Below the pieces are notes generated by a model that worked only from the letters and a program-made list of their open reading frames with translations, was not told the DNA's origin and searched no databases. Both the position numbers and the translations under genes were made by a program. A stretch of DNA of 64,000 nucleotides from Alteraquisediminimonas sediminicola (lineage in GTDB: Bacteria; Pseudomonadota; Alphaproteobacteria; Sphingomonadales; Sphingomonadaceae). Where the stretch lies: the NCBI RefSeq assembly GCF_019740335.1, contig NZ_JAHXZS010000001.1, forward strand, positions 310,001 to 374,000. Direction: 5' to 3'. Positions 1 to 9,046 of the stretch are shown piece after piece. Each line of letters starts with the position of its first letter. The stretch's first letter is position 1.

Positions 1-498
1 ATCGCCGACAATGTCACGATCCACGGCTTCAGCCATATCGAGGGCGCGACGATTGCAGCCGGTGCGGAAGTCGGCCCTTATGCGCGGCTGCGCCCCGGTG
101 CGAAGATCGGGGAAAAAGCCAAGATCGGTAATTTTGTCGAGGTCAAGAACGCGACATTCGGCGCGGGCGCAAAGGCCAATCATCTATCCTATATTGGCGA
201 TGCGGACGTCGGTGAAAAGGCGAATATCGGCGCAGGCACCATCACCTGCAATTATGACGGCTTCTTCAAATATAAGACCGTGATCGGCAAGCATGCGTTT
301 ATCGGGTCAAACTCCGCGCTGGTCGCCCCGGTCAATATTGGCGAGGGCGCGATTATTGGCGCGGGGTCGGTGCTGACCCGCAATGTCGAGGCCGGATCAT
401 TGGCGGTTGCGCGTGGCGAGCAGAGCGAACACAGCGGCTGGGCCACCCGTTTCCGCAAGGCGATGCAGGCGAAAAAGGACGCGGCCAAAGCGAAATAA
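1..498 (+). CDS. glmU: GlmU C-terminal part (partial at window edge)
   Basis: This is the 3' end of the bifunctional GlmU, which acetylates glucosamine-1-phosphate and then uridylylates it to UDP-N-acetylglucosamine for peptidoglycan and LPS. The visible 165 residues are all in the left-handed beta-helix acetyltransferase domain. Hexapeptide repeats (I-G-x-x-x-x type) run through the fragment, and the family signatures [17 protein letters not shown] and the catalytic-region motif [10 protein letters not shown] are present. The N-terminal uridyltransferase domain and the start lie outside the window. The reading frame is open from the first base and ends at TAA 496-498. The identification is secure; only the upstream part is unknown. 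Confidence 0.97.
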   Translation: MADNVTIHGFSHIEGATIAAGAEVGPYARLRPGAKIGEKAKIGNFVEVKNATFGAGAKANHLSYIGDADVGEKANIGAGTITCNYDGFFKYKTVIGKHAFIGSNSALVAPVNIGEGAIIGAGSVLTRNVEAGSLAVARGEQSEHSGWATRFRKAMQAKKDAAKAK

Positions 499-538
499 TC
501 GGCTTTTCGTTCCCTTATTGTTCTGCTATCGCTGATGG

Positions 539-1912
539 ATGGCAAAGGTTCAAAAACGTTATGTTTGCGCTGCATGCGGGTCGGTCACGCTCCGTTGGCA
601 GGGCCAATGCGCGGATTGCGGCGCGTGGAATTCACTGAGCGAGGAATCGCCCGCCGCTGCTACCCCCTTTGCCGCCAAGCATCATCTGCGCGCCGGTGGG
701 CAGAAAATCCAGATGTCCGGTCTGGATGTGCCAACCCCCTTGCCCCCACGCTGCCCGACCGGCATCGGTGAATTCGACCGAGCATTGGGCGGCGGATTGG
801 TTGCAGGGTCCGCGATTTTGATCGGCGGCGATCCCGGCATCGGCAAATCCACCTTATTGTTGCAGGCGGCGGCGCGGATTGCCCGCGCAGGCGGCAATGT
901 CGTCTATATCAGCGGCGAAGAGGCGAGCAATCAGGTGCGGCTGCGGGCGATGCGGCTCGGTCTTGGCGATGCGCCGGTGCAACTCGCGAGCGCCACCTCG
1001 GTACGCGATATTCTCACCACTTTGGAGGCCGCGCCCGCCCCTGACCTGCTGATTATCGATTCGATTCAGACCATGCATTCGGATGTGATCGAAGGCGCAC
1101 CCGGCACCGTCAGCCAGGTTCGCGCCTCGGCGCAGGAATTGATCCGCTTTGCCAAGGAACGCAACACGGCGCTGGTGCTGGTCGGCCATGTGACCAAGGA
1201 CGGGACGATCGCGGGGCCGCGCGTGTTGGAACATATGGTCGATACGGTGCTCGCGTTCGAAGGCGAGCGCAGCCATCAATATCGGATCTTGCGCGCGATC
1301 AAGAACCGCTTTGGCGGGACCGAAGAAATCGGCGTGTTCTCAATGAATGAGGGCGGGCTGGATGAGGTCGGCAACCCCTCCTCGCTCTTTCTCACCCAGC
1401 GCGGCGAATCTGTCGCGGGCGCGGTGGTCTTTCCGGCATTGGAAGGGACCAGACCCGTGCTGGTGGAAATTCAGGCACTTACCGTTCGATTAGCGAGCGG
1501 CGCAACGCCGCGCCGCGCGGTCGTCGGCTGGGATAGCGGGCGTTTGGCGATGATCCTCGCGGTGCTGGAATCGCGCTGCGGCCTTAATTTCTCCACCTGC
1601 GAAGTCTATCTCAACATCTCCGGCGGCTATCGCATTACCGATCCGGCTGCCGATCTCGCGGTGGCCGCCGCCTTGGTGTCGGCGCTGGGAGAGCGCCCCC
1701 TGCCCGCGACCAGCATCGCCTTTGGCGAGGTCGCGCTATCGGGTGAAATCAGGCCGGTGGCCCATGGCAATTTACGATTGAAGGAAGCGGCCAAGCTCGG
1801 ATTCGAACGCGCCTATCTACCGTCCGGCACCGTCAATGAGGGTGCAAACTTGACATTGGACGCGGTTGGACGGCTTGATCGTCTCGTTGACGGCATTTTG
1901 GGACGGGCATAG
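539..1912 (+). CDS. radA: DNA repair protein RadA (Sms)
   Basis: RadA is a RecA-related, DnaB-like branch-migration ATPase that helps process recombination intermediates. The 457-residue product shows the full family layout. A four-cysteine zinc finger has C10, C13, C24 and C27. The Walker A loop GGDPGIGKST is at residues 96-105, and the RadA-specific KNRFG motif is near residue 255. The C-terminal third resembles the Lon protease domain, including GGYRITDPAADLA. An ATG four bases upstream, at 535, belongs to another frame. The gene follows glmU by 40 bp and precedes cvpA by 10 bp, so cotranscription with cvpA is likely. Confidence 0.97.
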   Translation: MAKVQKRYVCAACGSVTLRWQGQCADCGAWNSLSEESPAAATPFAAKHHLRAGGQKIQMSGLDVPTPLPPRCPTGIGEFDRALGGGLVAGSAILIGGDPGIGKSTLLLQAAARIARAGGNVVYISGEEASNQVRLRAMRLGLGDAPVQLASATSVRDILTTLEAAPAPDLLIIDSIQTMHSDVIEGAPGTVSQVRASAQELIRFAKERNTALVLVGHVTKDGTIAGPRVLEHMVDTVLAFEGERSHQYRILRAIKNRFGGTEEIGVFSMNEGGLDEVGNPSSLFLTQRGESVAGAVVFPALEGTRPVLVEIQALTVRLASGATPRRAVVGWDSGRLAMILAVLESRCGLNFSTCEVYLNISGGYRITDPAADLAVAAALVSALGERPLPATSIAFGEVALSGEIRPVAHGNLRLKEAAKLGFERAYLPSGTVNEGANLTLDAVGRLDRLVDGILGRA

Positions 1913-1922
1913 AGAAAACGCG

Positions 1923-2564
1923 ATGACCAAATTCACTGCACTCGACATGATCCTGATTCTATTGATGGGCTTCGGCGCCTTCATGGGATTTATGCGCGGC
2001 TTTGTGCAGGAGGCGCTCTCACTCGCCGCATGGGGGCTGGTGATTGTCGGGCTGAAATTCCTGCATGAACCACTGACCAATAAATTAGAGGCAGTCGGCA
2101 GCACCAATCACAGCGCGGCATCTGTCGTGGCCTTTGCGGCAGTGGTGGTCGTCATTGGCGGGCTGGGCCGCTATTTCGCCCGCAGACTCGGCCAAGGGAC
2201 GCGGGAAAGCCTGTTGGGGCCATTTGATCGGGTGCTAGGCGTCGGCTTTGGCGCGATCAAAGGGCTGATTGCGGCGACATTGATCTATCTGGTCGGCAAT
2301 CTTGGCACCGACATCATCTGGGGCGGCGATTCAGAACGCCCCGAATGGATCGCCTCGTCCAAGACCTACCCGCTGTTGCAGGCAAGCAGCCGCGCGATCA
2401 TCGACTTTGTCGATCATCGCCGCAATGGCGGCAGCGAGGGCAAATCGAAATCCAAGGGCAAGTCCGATAAATCCGTGACGAAATCCCAAGGTGAGCCAAA
2501 CTCGGACACCGAGGGCAAGTCCAATGGCGACATTGCAAAGAGCCTGATCAAAGATCTGCTATGA
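1923..2564 (+). CDS. cvpA: CvpA family membrane protein
   Basis: The 213-residue product is a CvpA-family inner-membrane protein. The family is named for colicin V production and is linked to envelope homeostasis; its biochemical role is unsettled. Four hydrophobic segments occupy roughly residues 8-30, 50-75, 95-120 and 130-150, with the typical GFxRGFVQE loop after the first. The C-terminal tail is highly charged and Lys/Ser-rich and is probably cytoplasmic and disordered. An in-frame extension upstream to 1866 overlaps radA and lacks a hydrophobic start, so the ATG at 1923 is chosen. The stop overlaps the next start (ATGA, 2561-2564), which indicates translational coupling. Confidence 0.9.
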   Translation: MTKFTALDMILILLMGFGAFMGFMRGFVQEALSLAAWGLVIVGLKFLHEPLTNKLEAVGSTNHSAASVVAFAAVVVVIGGLGRYFARRLGQGTRESLLGPFDRVLGVGFGAIKGLIAATLIYLVGNLGTDIIWGGDSERPEWIASSKTYPLLQASSRAIIDFVDHRRNGGSEGKSKSKGKSDKSVTKSQGEPNSDTEGKSNGDIAKSLIKDLL

Positions 2565-2998
2565 GCGCGCCGCTCTATAATGCGGACATTTTGCGTCTCG
2601 CCACCAACATCCCGCATCATCAACGGCTCACCGCGCCACACGCAACGGCAGAGCGCCGCTCCCCGGTGTGCGGCAGCCGGATTGTCGTCGATGTGTCTCT
2701 CGCCCCCGATGGCCGTATCTTGGCATTGGGGCAAGAGGTCCGCGCCTGTGCCTTGGGGCAAGCAGCGGCATCCTTGATGGGCGCACATGCGATAGGCATG
2801 GCATTGCAGGATATTGAGGCCGCGCGCGATGCACTGGCAGATTTCCTCGCGGGCAAGCGTGATGATCCGGGCGCATGGCCGGGGTTGAAGATTTTCGCCC
2901 CCGCCCGCCCCCATGTGGCACGACACCCCTCCATCCGCCTGCCGTTCGAGGCCTTGGCAGAGGCCGTAGTGCAAGCCTTGCAAGGACATGATCTATGA
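2561..2998 (+). CDS. Iron-sulfur cluster assembly scaffold-like protein
   Basis: The 145-residue protein resembles the NifU/IscU N-terminal scaffold fold as found in alphaproteobacteria beside cvpA. The N-terminus begins with a helix of the type MSAPLYNADILRLA. Visible cysteines are C37, in the CGSRI segment, and a second in the RACALGQAAASL segment near residue 63, where IscU has cluster ligands. A third canonical cysteine is not obvious, so cluster binding cannot be assumed. The gene overlaps cvpA upstream and the DUF423 gene downstream by 4 bp each, forming a tight three-gene unit. The family call is by pattern recognition, and the function is inferred. Confidence 0.72.
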   Translation: MSAPLYNADILRLATNIPHHQRLTAPHATAERRSPVCGSRIVVDVSLAPDGRILALGQEVRACALGQAAASLMGAHAIGMALQDIEAARDALADFLAGKRDDPGAWPGLKIFAPARPHVARHPSIRLPFEALAEAVVQALQGHDL

Positions 2999-3348
2999 CC
3001 CGAATGAATTGGCTGCGACTGATCGGTCTGTCCGGCGCACTCGCGGTCCTTGCCGGGGCATTTGGCGCACATGGCCTAAGCGGCAAAGCGGCAGAATGGG
3101 CGCGAACGGGCGCAGCTTATCAACTGCTGCATCTGGCCGTGGCGCTGGTGGTATTGCTGGGAGCAAAGGGCGGTCGCCCCCTCCACAAGACATTGGCGAT
3201 GCTTGTCGGCGGCGGCTGGCTGTTCGCGGGGACGCTTTATGCAATGGCGCTGGGCGCACCGCATTGGCTCGGCGCGATCACACCAATCGGCGGGGTGATG
3301 CTGGTGCTTGGCTGGCTCGCGCTCCTCTGGAACGCGTGCCGCCTGTAA
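2995..3348 (+). CDS. DUF423 small membrane protein
   Basis: The 117-residue product has four predicted membrane helices and the features of the DUF423 (YgdD-like) family. These include an N-terminal helix containing GALAVLAGAFGAHGL, a central AAYQLLHLAVAL segment with conserved His, and a C-terminal PIGGVMLVLGWL segment. No enzymatic activity is established for the family. The start overlaps the upstream stop by 4 bp (ATGA at 2995-2998). The gene ends 2 bp before the convergent aroB, with no room for a separate terminator between them. Confidence 0.88.
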   Translation: MTRMNWLRLIGLSGALAVLAGAFGAHGLSGKAAEWARTGAAYQLLHLAVALVVLLGAKGGRPLHKTLAMLVGGGWLFAGTLYAMALGAPHWLGAITPIGGVMLVLGWLALLWNACRL

Positions 3349-3350
3349 CT

Positions 3351-4463
3351 TTATGCCTCAGCGTCGAGAAACGCAGTGACATCGGCAAGGTCGACGCCCT
3401 TTTCCACCCGCGCATCGCCAATGCCGTGGCACAGAATGAATGGCAGTTTTCCGCCGGTCATCTTCTTGTCATGCAGCATATGTTCGACCAATGTCGCACC
3501 GCTGGCCTGCACACCGGATGAGGCGAGGTCATAGGCCATGTCGAGGCTGCGGAAATGCGCGGCAAGCTGGTCCGCCTCCGCCATTGTCGCAATCCCGATA
3601 CGTGCGCTGTAACGCAAGGCCAACACCATGCCGACCGCAACCGCCTCGCCATGCAGCAAGCGGCTGGAAAAGCCCATTTCCGCTTCCAGCGCATGGCCAA
3701 ATGTATGCCCGAGGTTGAGCAAGGCGCGACGATCCAGCGTTTCGCGTTCATCTTCGGCCACCACCGCCGCCTTGGCCGCCACGCTCATCGCAATCGCATA
3801 TATCCGCGCTTGGGCGTCGCCCGCCAGCAATTTCGCGCCATTTTCAATGCACCAATCGAAGAACTGCTTATCTCCGATCAGGCCATATTTGATGACCTCG
3901 GCATAGCCCGCCCGCACTTCGCGAATTGGCAGGCTATCCAGCACATCAGGGTCGATCAGGACATGGACCGGCTGATGAAATGCGCCGATCAGATTCTTGC
4001 CCGCCTTGCTGTTGATCGCGGTTTTGCCGCCAACGCTGCTATCGACCTGCGACAACAGGGTCGTTGGAATCTGGATGAAATCGCAACCGCGCTTGAGGAT
4101 CGCCGCCGCAAAACCGACGAGATCGCCAATCACGCCGCCGCCAAGCGCGATGATCGCGTCCGAACGTTCGACCCCCAATGCCAGCAATCGGTCGGTCAAC
4201 GCCTCCAGTTGTGCCCAGCTTTTGGTGCTTTCGCCTGCGGGCAGGATGATCGGCTCGACCACGACCTCTGTCGTGCCCAGCGCTGTCGTCAGGCGATCCA
4301 GCCACAGATCAGCGACATTGCGATCGGTGATGACAATCGCGCGGCCCCGTTTGATAAAGGGTGTCAGCAGCACGCCCGCACGATCAATCGCGCCTGCTTC
4401 GATATGAATGTCATAGCTGCGGCCACCCAGTGCGACCGGCACGATCTTGGATTCAACTATCAT
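3351..4463 (-). CDS. aroB: 3-dehydroquinate synthase
   Basis: AroB makes 3-dehydroquinate from DAHP, the second step of the shikimate pathway, using NAD and a divalent metal. The 370-residue length is normal. Visible signatures are the NAD-binding GGGVIGDLVGFAAA loop, the metal-site region ERSDAIIALGGG, and the GHTFGHALEAE motif carrying metal-ligand histidines, followed by LLHGEAVAVGM. The ATG at 4463 lies inside the end of aroK (11-bp overlap). The two genes are therefore one transcription unit in the order aroK-aroB, catalysing two steps of the same pathway. Confidence 0.97.
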   Translation of the reverse strand: MIVESKIVPVALGGRSYDIHIEAGAIDRAGVLLTPFIKRGRAIVITDRNVADLWLDRLTTALGTTEVVVEPIILPAGESTKSWAQLEALTDRLLALGVERSDAIIALGGGVIGDLVGFAAAILKRGCDFIQIPTTLLSQVDSSVGGKTAINSKAGKNLIGAFHQPVHVLIDPDVLDSLPIREVRAGYAEVIKYGLIGDKQFFDWCIENGAKLLAGDAQARIYAIAMSVAAKAAVVAEDERETLDRRALLNLGHTFGHALEAEMGFSSRLLHGEAVAVGMVLALRYSARIGIATMAEADQLAAHFRSLDMAYDLASSGVQASGATLVEHMLHDKKMTGGKLPFILCHGIGDARVEKGVDLADVTAFLDAEA

Positions 4464-5013
4464 ACAGGTTTAAGGCCTCTACAATCGCCCGGACAGCCGC
4501 TTCATGCGGCACGGGCTTGCTCGGAATACGGATATGGGCCTGGGCATAGACCGGGTTACGTTCTTTCAGCAGCATTGCCAGCACATCGCGCGGGTTCTTG
4601 CCGTCCAACAACGGTCGGCCTGCCCGACGGCCCACGCGTTCGACCAATGTATCCAATTCGGCATCGAGCCAGATCACAATCGCCTTATCCAGCAACAATT
4701 GCCGCGTTTCCGCCTGCATGAATGCACCGCCACCGGTCGCGATCACCTTGGGCTGGCCATCGACCAACCGGGCGATCACGCGGCGTTCGCCGTCGCGAAA
4801 TTCGCTCTCGCCATATTGCGCGAAGATTTCCGGGATGGTGCAGCCCGCCGCGTCTTCAATCGCATGGTCCGAATCGATAAACGGAATGTCGAGCGCCGCC
4901 GCCAGCCTTTTGCCGATGGTCGATTTGCCACAGCCCATCATCCCGATCAGCGCAATCGGGCGGTCCGGCTTTTTCAGTCGGCTATCAATCAGTGGGGCGT
5001 CTTCTGTCGTCAT
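4453..5013 (-). CDS. aroK: Shikimate kinase
   Basis: The enzyme phosphorylates shikimate with ATP. With the ATG at 5013 the protein has 186 residues. The Walker A motif GMMGCGKST is at residues 24-32, followed by the shikimate-binding Asp/Arg regions (DSDHAIE, FRDGERR), the GGG loop in ATGGGAF, and the lid arginine segment GRRAGRPLL. A GTG at 5031 would add six residues; neither start has a clear ribosome binding site, so the ATG is preferred. A short N-terminal extension before the core fold is common in alphaproteobacteria. The gene is transcribed divergently from the 41-codon gene at 5092. Confidence 0.95.
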   Translation of the reverse strand: MTTEDAPLIDSRLKKPDRPIALIGMMGCGKSTIGKRLAAALDIPFIDSDHAIEDAAGCTIPEIFAQYGESEFRDGERRVIARLVDGQPKVIATGGGAFMQAETRQLLLDKAIVIWLDAELDTLVERVGRRAGRPLLDGKNPRDVLAMLLKERNPVYAQAHIRIPSKPVPHEAAVRAIVEALNLYDS

Positions 5014-5091
5014 GTTGTAGGGGCTATACACAGGACGAGTGATTGGGGCAAAAGGGTCTCGATCAAAATTTCGGTTTAAGGGAACAGCATC

Positions 5092-5217
5092 ATGCGTTCA
5101 TCTTGGGTTTGGCTCATTTTGCTGGTGGCAATTGTCGGTGGCGCATTTTATTTTGCGAGCATCAATACCGAGCAACCGATCCAGACAATTAATGTGCCGG
5201 TCAATAATGCGGTCTGA
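5092..5217 (+). CDS. 41-aa single-pass membrane mini-protein
   Basis: This is a short gene coding 41 residues. It starts at ATG 5092, just after a purine-rich GGGAACAG stretch, and ends at TGA 5215-5217. The product begins MRSSWVWLILLVAIVGGAF, a clean hydrophobic helix, and continues with a polar tail ending in INVPVNNAV. Its last 11 bp overlap the start of the 621-residue exported protein gene at 5207, which suggests translational coupling and a shared function. I do not recognise a family. It could be a membrane-anchored partner of the downstream protein. The coding call rests on the start context, the single-helix composition and the overlap. Confidence 0.7.
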   Translation: MRSSWVWLILLVAIVGGAFYFASINTEQPIQTINVPVNNAV

Positions 5218-7072
5218 TTTTTTGCGCCGTAAAGCTGTCGTGCCTATCGCCCTTGCGACATTCGCGGGGGTCAGCCTCTTGGCATTCGGTGTGCCTGCGA
5301 TTGGTCAGGGTAATCCCGAATCCTTGCTGCCCGAAGGTTTTGGCGATCCGGTAGAGCAAGCCCCCGCGCAACCTGCCGGGCCAACGAAAGCAGCGCCCGG
5401 TCGTGCCCAGCCAACCGGCCTGCCGGATATCAAGCTGCCAAGCAATGCTGCGGAAACGCAAGGCGCGCCTGCGGTTGCGGGCGTTATTGAAGAAACCGGC
5501 GATCTGGCGGCCAGCGAAGATACGCTCGCGGAAAAGCCTGCCACTTATGAAATGCCGCCGTCATCCTTGCGCCGGGTCGATAAGATCGGACGGTTGGTTC
5601 CGGCCAATGGCGGGCTGAATGCAGATGCCTTTGGCGGTCTGCACGGCAAATATCTGATATCGCTGATGCACGACATGGACGCGCCGATTGCCTCGCGCTG
5701 GGCCTCGATCCTGTTGCGCCGCACATTGCTAAGCCAGATCAACACGCCACGCGACGTCAAGCCCGCCGATTGGGTCGCCGAACGCGCTGCCTTGTTGCTG
5801 CGCATGGGTGAAGCCGATGCCGCCCGCGCATTGGTGCAATCGGTCGATGTCCATCGTTTTACCCCGAAATTGCTGGAAGTCGGCGCGGATACGGCACTCG
5901 CCACCGCCGATCCTGCCGCGCTTTGCCCGCTGGTTCAGCCTGCATTGGCGGTCAGCAAGGACCCGAAATGGCAATTGTCAGAAGCAATTTGCGCCGCCCT
6001 TTCCGGTGAGGCCGCGACCGCGACCGCACTGATCGACCGGCAGAAGATGCGACAGGGCAATGGCTCGATCGATGTCTTGCTGGCGGAAAAAGTCGTCGGC
6101 GCAGGCGTGAATGGTCGCCGCGCGGTGAAGATCGAATGGACCGGGGTCGATCAATTGACGAACTGGCGTTTCGGCTTGGCCAATGCGGTCGCGGTCGAGA
6201 TTCCGGCCCCATTGTTCGATACCATCGGTCCCCGCGCCTTGGCATGGCAGGCGCGCGCCCCCTTTGTGCCGTTCGCCAATAAGATGGAGGCCGCGCGCAA
6301 GGCCGCCGTCATGGGCGTGTTTTCATCGCAGAATTTGGTCGATCTTTATGCGGGTGCCGCGCTTGGCATGGACCCGGTGGAATTTGTCGATAGCCCCGGC
6401 GATCTCTTGCGCCGCTGCTATGTCGGCAATTTGGAAGAACGGCTGGATACGCTGCGCATGATCTGGGGCGATGCCGAGGACGATCAGGCGCGTTATGCCG
6501 CGATGTTGCTAACCGCCCGTGCCGCAGCCTATTTGCCGCCCCATGTCGCGTTTGAAGGTGATATCAATCAGATCATCCCTGCGATGCTGAGTGCCGGTCT
6601 TGATAATCAGGCCGCGAAATGGGCGGTGCCGTTGACCAAGATGGAAGACAGCAAGGTCAGCATGGCTTGGGCTGCGCTATCGCTGGCGATGCCGCGCACT
6701 GGCACGACCACGCGCATCAACCGGGTCAAGGACTTCATCTCCGACGATGACAGCAGCGATGGCCGCCGGTCGCGCATGCTCGTCGCCGGATTGGTCGGTC
6801 TGGGACGCCTGCCCGCATCCGAGGTCAAGGCCGCGATTGACGATAGTGGCCTCGACATTTCCGCGAACAGCGCATGGAGCAAGGCCATCGCGCTCGCCGC
6901 CCAGCGTGGCCAGCCCGGCACGGTCGCCTTGTTGGCCGCGACAGGCATGCAGGCGAAAAGCTGGCAAGGCATCCCCGCTAACCATCTGTTCCACATCGTC
7001 CGCGCGCTCAATCAGGTCGGGCTGGAATCGGCGGCGCGGATGATCGCGGTTGAGGCCATTAGCCGGACATGA
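5207..7072 (+). CDS. Exported protein of unknown function (621 aa)
   Basis: The open frame extends upstream to 5039, but the ATG at 5207 gives a good signal peptide. It has basic residues MRSDFLRRK, a hydrophobic core, and a likely cleavage after AIG or near residue 30. A Pro/Ala-rich linker of about 90 residues follows. The rest is largely helical and Ala/Leu-rich, reminiscent of helical-repeat proteins that track residues such as AERAALLLRMGEADAARAL. It contains two to three isolated cysteines and no catalytic motif I can name. It is coupled to the 41-aa membrane protein upstream and lies just before xerD. I would annotate it as a conserved periplasmic or outer-membrane-facing hypothetical protein. 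Confidence 0.8.
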   Translation: MRSDFLRRKAVVPIALATFAGVSLLAFGVPAIGQGNPESLLPEGFGDPVEQAPAQPAGPTKAAPGRAQPTGLPDIKLPSNAAETQGAPAVAGVIEETGDLAASEDTLAEKPATYEMPPSSLRRVDKIGRLVPANGGLNADAFGGLHGKYLISLMHDMDAPIASRWASILLRRTLLSQINTPRDVKPADWVAERAALLLRMGEADAARALVQSVDVHRFTPKLLEVGADTALATADPAALCPLVQPALAVSKDPKWQLSEAICAALSGEAATATALIDRQKMRQGNGSIDVLLAEKVVGAGVNGRRAVKIEWTGVDQLTNWRFGLANAVAVEIPAPLFDTIGPRALAWQARAPFVPFANKMEAARKAAVMGVFSSQNLVDLYAGAALGMDPVEFVDSPGDLLRRCYVGNLEERLDTLRMIWGDAEDDQARYAAMLLTARAAAYLPPHVAFEGDINQIIPAMLSAGLDNQAAKWAVPLTKMEDSKVSMAWAALSLAMPRTGTTTRINRVKDFISDDDSSDGRRSRMLVAGLVGLGRLPASEVKAAIDDSGLDISANSAWSKAIALAAQRGQPGTVALLAATGMQAKSWQGIPANHLFHIVRALNQVGLESAARMIAVEAISRT

Positions 7073-7079
7073 GCGGGGC

Positions 7080-8000
7080 ATGAGCGAGGCCGCAGCCCCG
7101 GCGTCATCGATGGACCGGCGGCTGATCGATCAATTCGCCGAGATGCTGGCAGCGGAACGGGGCTGTGCGCTTAATACATTGCTCGCCTATCGCACCGATC
7201 TGAACAGCGCATCGACGTTGCTGGGCGGTAGGCTGGCAGAAGCGACGCGCGATGATCTCGTGCGGCTGGCGGCGAGTTGGGCCGAGCTTGCGACATCGAG
7301 CGTGTCGCGCAAATCATCGGCCTTGCGCCGCTTTTTCGCGTTTCTGGTCGATGAAGGGCATCGCGCCGACGATCCGGCGGCAGCCCTGCCCCGCCCCGGC
7401 GCACAGCGCGGCCTGCCCCGCACATTGAGCCATGAGGATGTAAACGCCATTTTCCAGCGGCTGGCGGAACGCTTGTCCGAACGCCCGGATGTCGCGAACC
7501 TGCGGCTGTCGGCGCTGATCGAGCTTTTATACGGCTCCGGCATGCGCGCGACCGAATTGGTCAGCCTGCCGCGCGAGGCCGTGCGCGTCGATCAGCCGTT
7601 CATCATCCTGCGCGGCAAGGGCGGCAAGGAACGGCTCGTGCCGATTTCAGATCGCGCGCGTCATGCCGTGATCCGCTGGCGGGAAACGGTGCCGCCCGAA
7701 TCGCCTTATCTCTTCCCATCGGGCAAATCATTTCTCAGCCGGGTGCGGTTGTTTCAGATTGTGCGCGCCTTGGCGGCAGAAGCGGGCATCGCGCCCGAAC
7801 GCATCAGCCCGCATGTCCTGCGCCATGCCTTTGCTACCCATTTGCTGGAAGGAGGCGCGGACTTGCGTGCGTTGCAGACGCTGCTCGGCCATGCGGACAT
7901 CGCGACGACCCAGATTTACACCCATGTCGGGACGCAGCATCTCGAAGAACTAGTCAACAGCCGACACCCACTCGTTGACGAGACAGCCCCCAAACCTTAA
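7080..8000 (+). CDS. xerD: Site-specific tyrosine recombinase XerD
   Basis: XerD acts with XerC at dif sites to resolve chromosome dimers. With the ATG at 7080 the protein has 306 residues. An N-terminal SAM-like DNA-binding domain (about 10-100) is followed by the catalytic domain with R156, Lys in the GKGGKE hairpin (180-183), the HVLRH box (H245, R248), H271 and nucleophile Y280. The complete active set indicates a functional enzyme. XerD is preferred over XerC because the neighbourhood aroB-aroK / xerD-accA is typical of alphaproteobacteria; this is context, not proof. The start codon follows the preceding stop by 7 bp. Confidence 0.93.
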   Translation: MSEAAAPASSMDRRLIDQFAEMLAAERGCALNTLLAYRTDLNSASTLLGGRLAEATRDDLVRLAASWAELATSSVSRKSSALRRFFAFLVDEGHRADDPAAALPRPGAQRGLPRTLSHEDVNAIFQRLAERLSERPDVANLRLSALIELLYGSGMRATELVSLPREAVRVDQPFIILRGKGGKERLVPISDRARHAVIRWRETVPPESPYLFPSGKSFLSRVRLFQIVRALAAEAGIAPERISPHVLRHAFATHLLEGGADLRALQTLLGHADIATTQIYTHVGTQHLEELVNSRHPLVDETAPKP

Positions 8001-8010
8001 GCGGTCAGAC

Positions 8011-8955
8011 ATGATCAGCTATCTCGACTTTGAAAAGCCGCTGGCGGAACTTCATGCCCGGATTGAGGAATTGCGCGAAACCGGCGAAAGCGGTTCGATC
8101 AATATCGATGCGGAGATCAAGAAGCTTCAGGCCAAGGCTGATAAACTTCAGTCCGACCTCTATGCGAAACTGAGCCCGTGGCAGAAGGCGCTGGTCGCCC
8201 GTCACCCGGATCGCCCGCATTTCCGCGATTATGTCGCCGGGATGGTCGATGATTTCATGCCGCTGGCAGGCGACCGCGCCTTTGGCGACGATCAGGCCAT
8301 TCTGGGTGGCCTGGGCCGCATCAACGGCCAGCGCGTCATGGTCATCGGCCATGAAAAGGGCGATGATACTGCCAGCCGCCTGCGCCACAATTTCGGCATG
8401 GCCAAGCCGGAGGGTTATCGCAAAGCGATTCGCCTGATGGAATTGGCCGACCGTTTCGGCATTCCGGTGGTGACCTTGGTCGATACCGCAGGCGCTTTCC
8501 CCGGCATTCAGGCCGAAGAACGTGGCCAAGCCGAAGCCATCGCCCGTTCGACCGAGGCCTGCATCAAGCTTGGTGTACCGATGGTCGCGGCAATTGTCGG
8601 TGAAGGCGGTTCGGGCGGCGCGGTGGCGCTGGCGGCGGCCAATCGGGTGCTGATGTTCGAGCATGCGGTCTATGCCGTGATTTCGCCGGAAGGCTGCGCG
8701 TCGATCCTGTGGCGTACGGCGGATAAGGCCGCAGACGCGGCAGAGGCCATGCGGATCACCGCGTCGCAGTTGAAAACGCTTGGCGTGATCGACCGGATCG
8801 TGGCGGAACCAGTGGGCGGCGCGCATCGCGACCGCGAATTGGCAATCGACAATTTGAAGAATGCGATTGCGGATGAGCTGAAATCGCTCGGCAACGTTTC
8901 GCCTGCCAAGCTGCGCCAACAGCGTCGGGATAAATTCCTGACGATGGGCAGCTAA
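8011..8955 (+). CDS. accA: Acetyl-CoA carboxylase carboxyltransferase subunit alpha
   Basis: AccA pairs with AccD to transfer the carboxyl group from carboxybiotin to acetyl-CoA, giving malonyl-CoA for fatty acid synthesis. The 314-residue product begins MISYLDFEKPLAEL, the standard AccA N-terminal helix. It carries the crotonase-fold signatures VDTAGAFPGIQAEERGQ and GEGGSGGAVAL and the motif SPEGCASILWR. The ATG at 8011 lies 10 bp after xerD, so the two genes are probably cotranscribed. A GC-rich hairpin 25 bp after the stop separates it from the convergent ftsB-like gene. Confidence 0.97.
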   Translation: MISYLDFEKPLAELHARIEELRETGESGSINIDAEIKKLQAKADKLQSDLYAKLSPWQKALVARHPDRPHFRDYVAGMVDDFMPLAGDRAFGDDQAILGGLGRINGQRVMVIGHEKGDDTASRLRHNFGMAKPEGYRKAIRLMELADRFGIPVVTLVDTAGAFPGIQAEERGQAEAIARSTEACIKLGVPMVAAIVGEGGSGGAVALAAANRVLMFEHAVYAVISPEGCASILWRTADKAADAAEAMRITASQLKTLGVIDRIVAEPVGGAHRDRELAIDNLKNAIADELKSLGNVSPAKLRQQRRDKFLTMGS

Positions 8956-8979
8956 AAAAGCCCTCTAAATACAGATACG

Positions 8980-8998
8980 CCCCGGTTTTAGGCCGGGG
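8980..8998. terminator. Hairpin terminator between convergent accA and ftsB-like gene
   Basis: A perfect 6-bp GC stem (CCCCGG at 8980-8985, CCGGGG at 8993-8998) has a TTTTAGG loop. It is followed by AGTTTAT, a weak T-tract. It lies between the accA stop and the stop of the minus-strand gene at 9047, so it may serve both directions. Confidence 0.55.
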
Positions 8999-9046
8999 AG
9001 TTTATCTGATGATATCAATGAATTTTAAAGGTGCATCGAACCGGTC

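Noticed and set aside
7080-8000. xerD as an integrase of a mobile element
   Set aside because: The protein is a canonical XerD by length and motifs, sits in a conserved housekeeping context beside accA, and no flanking repeats or cargo genes are present.
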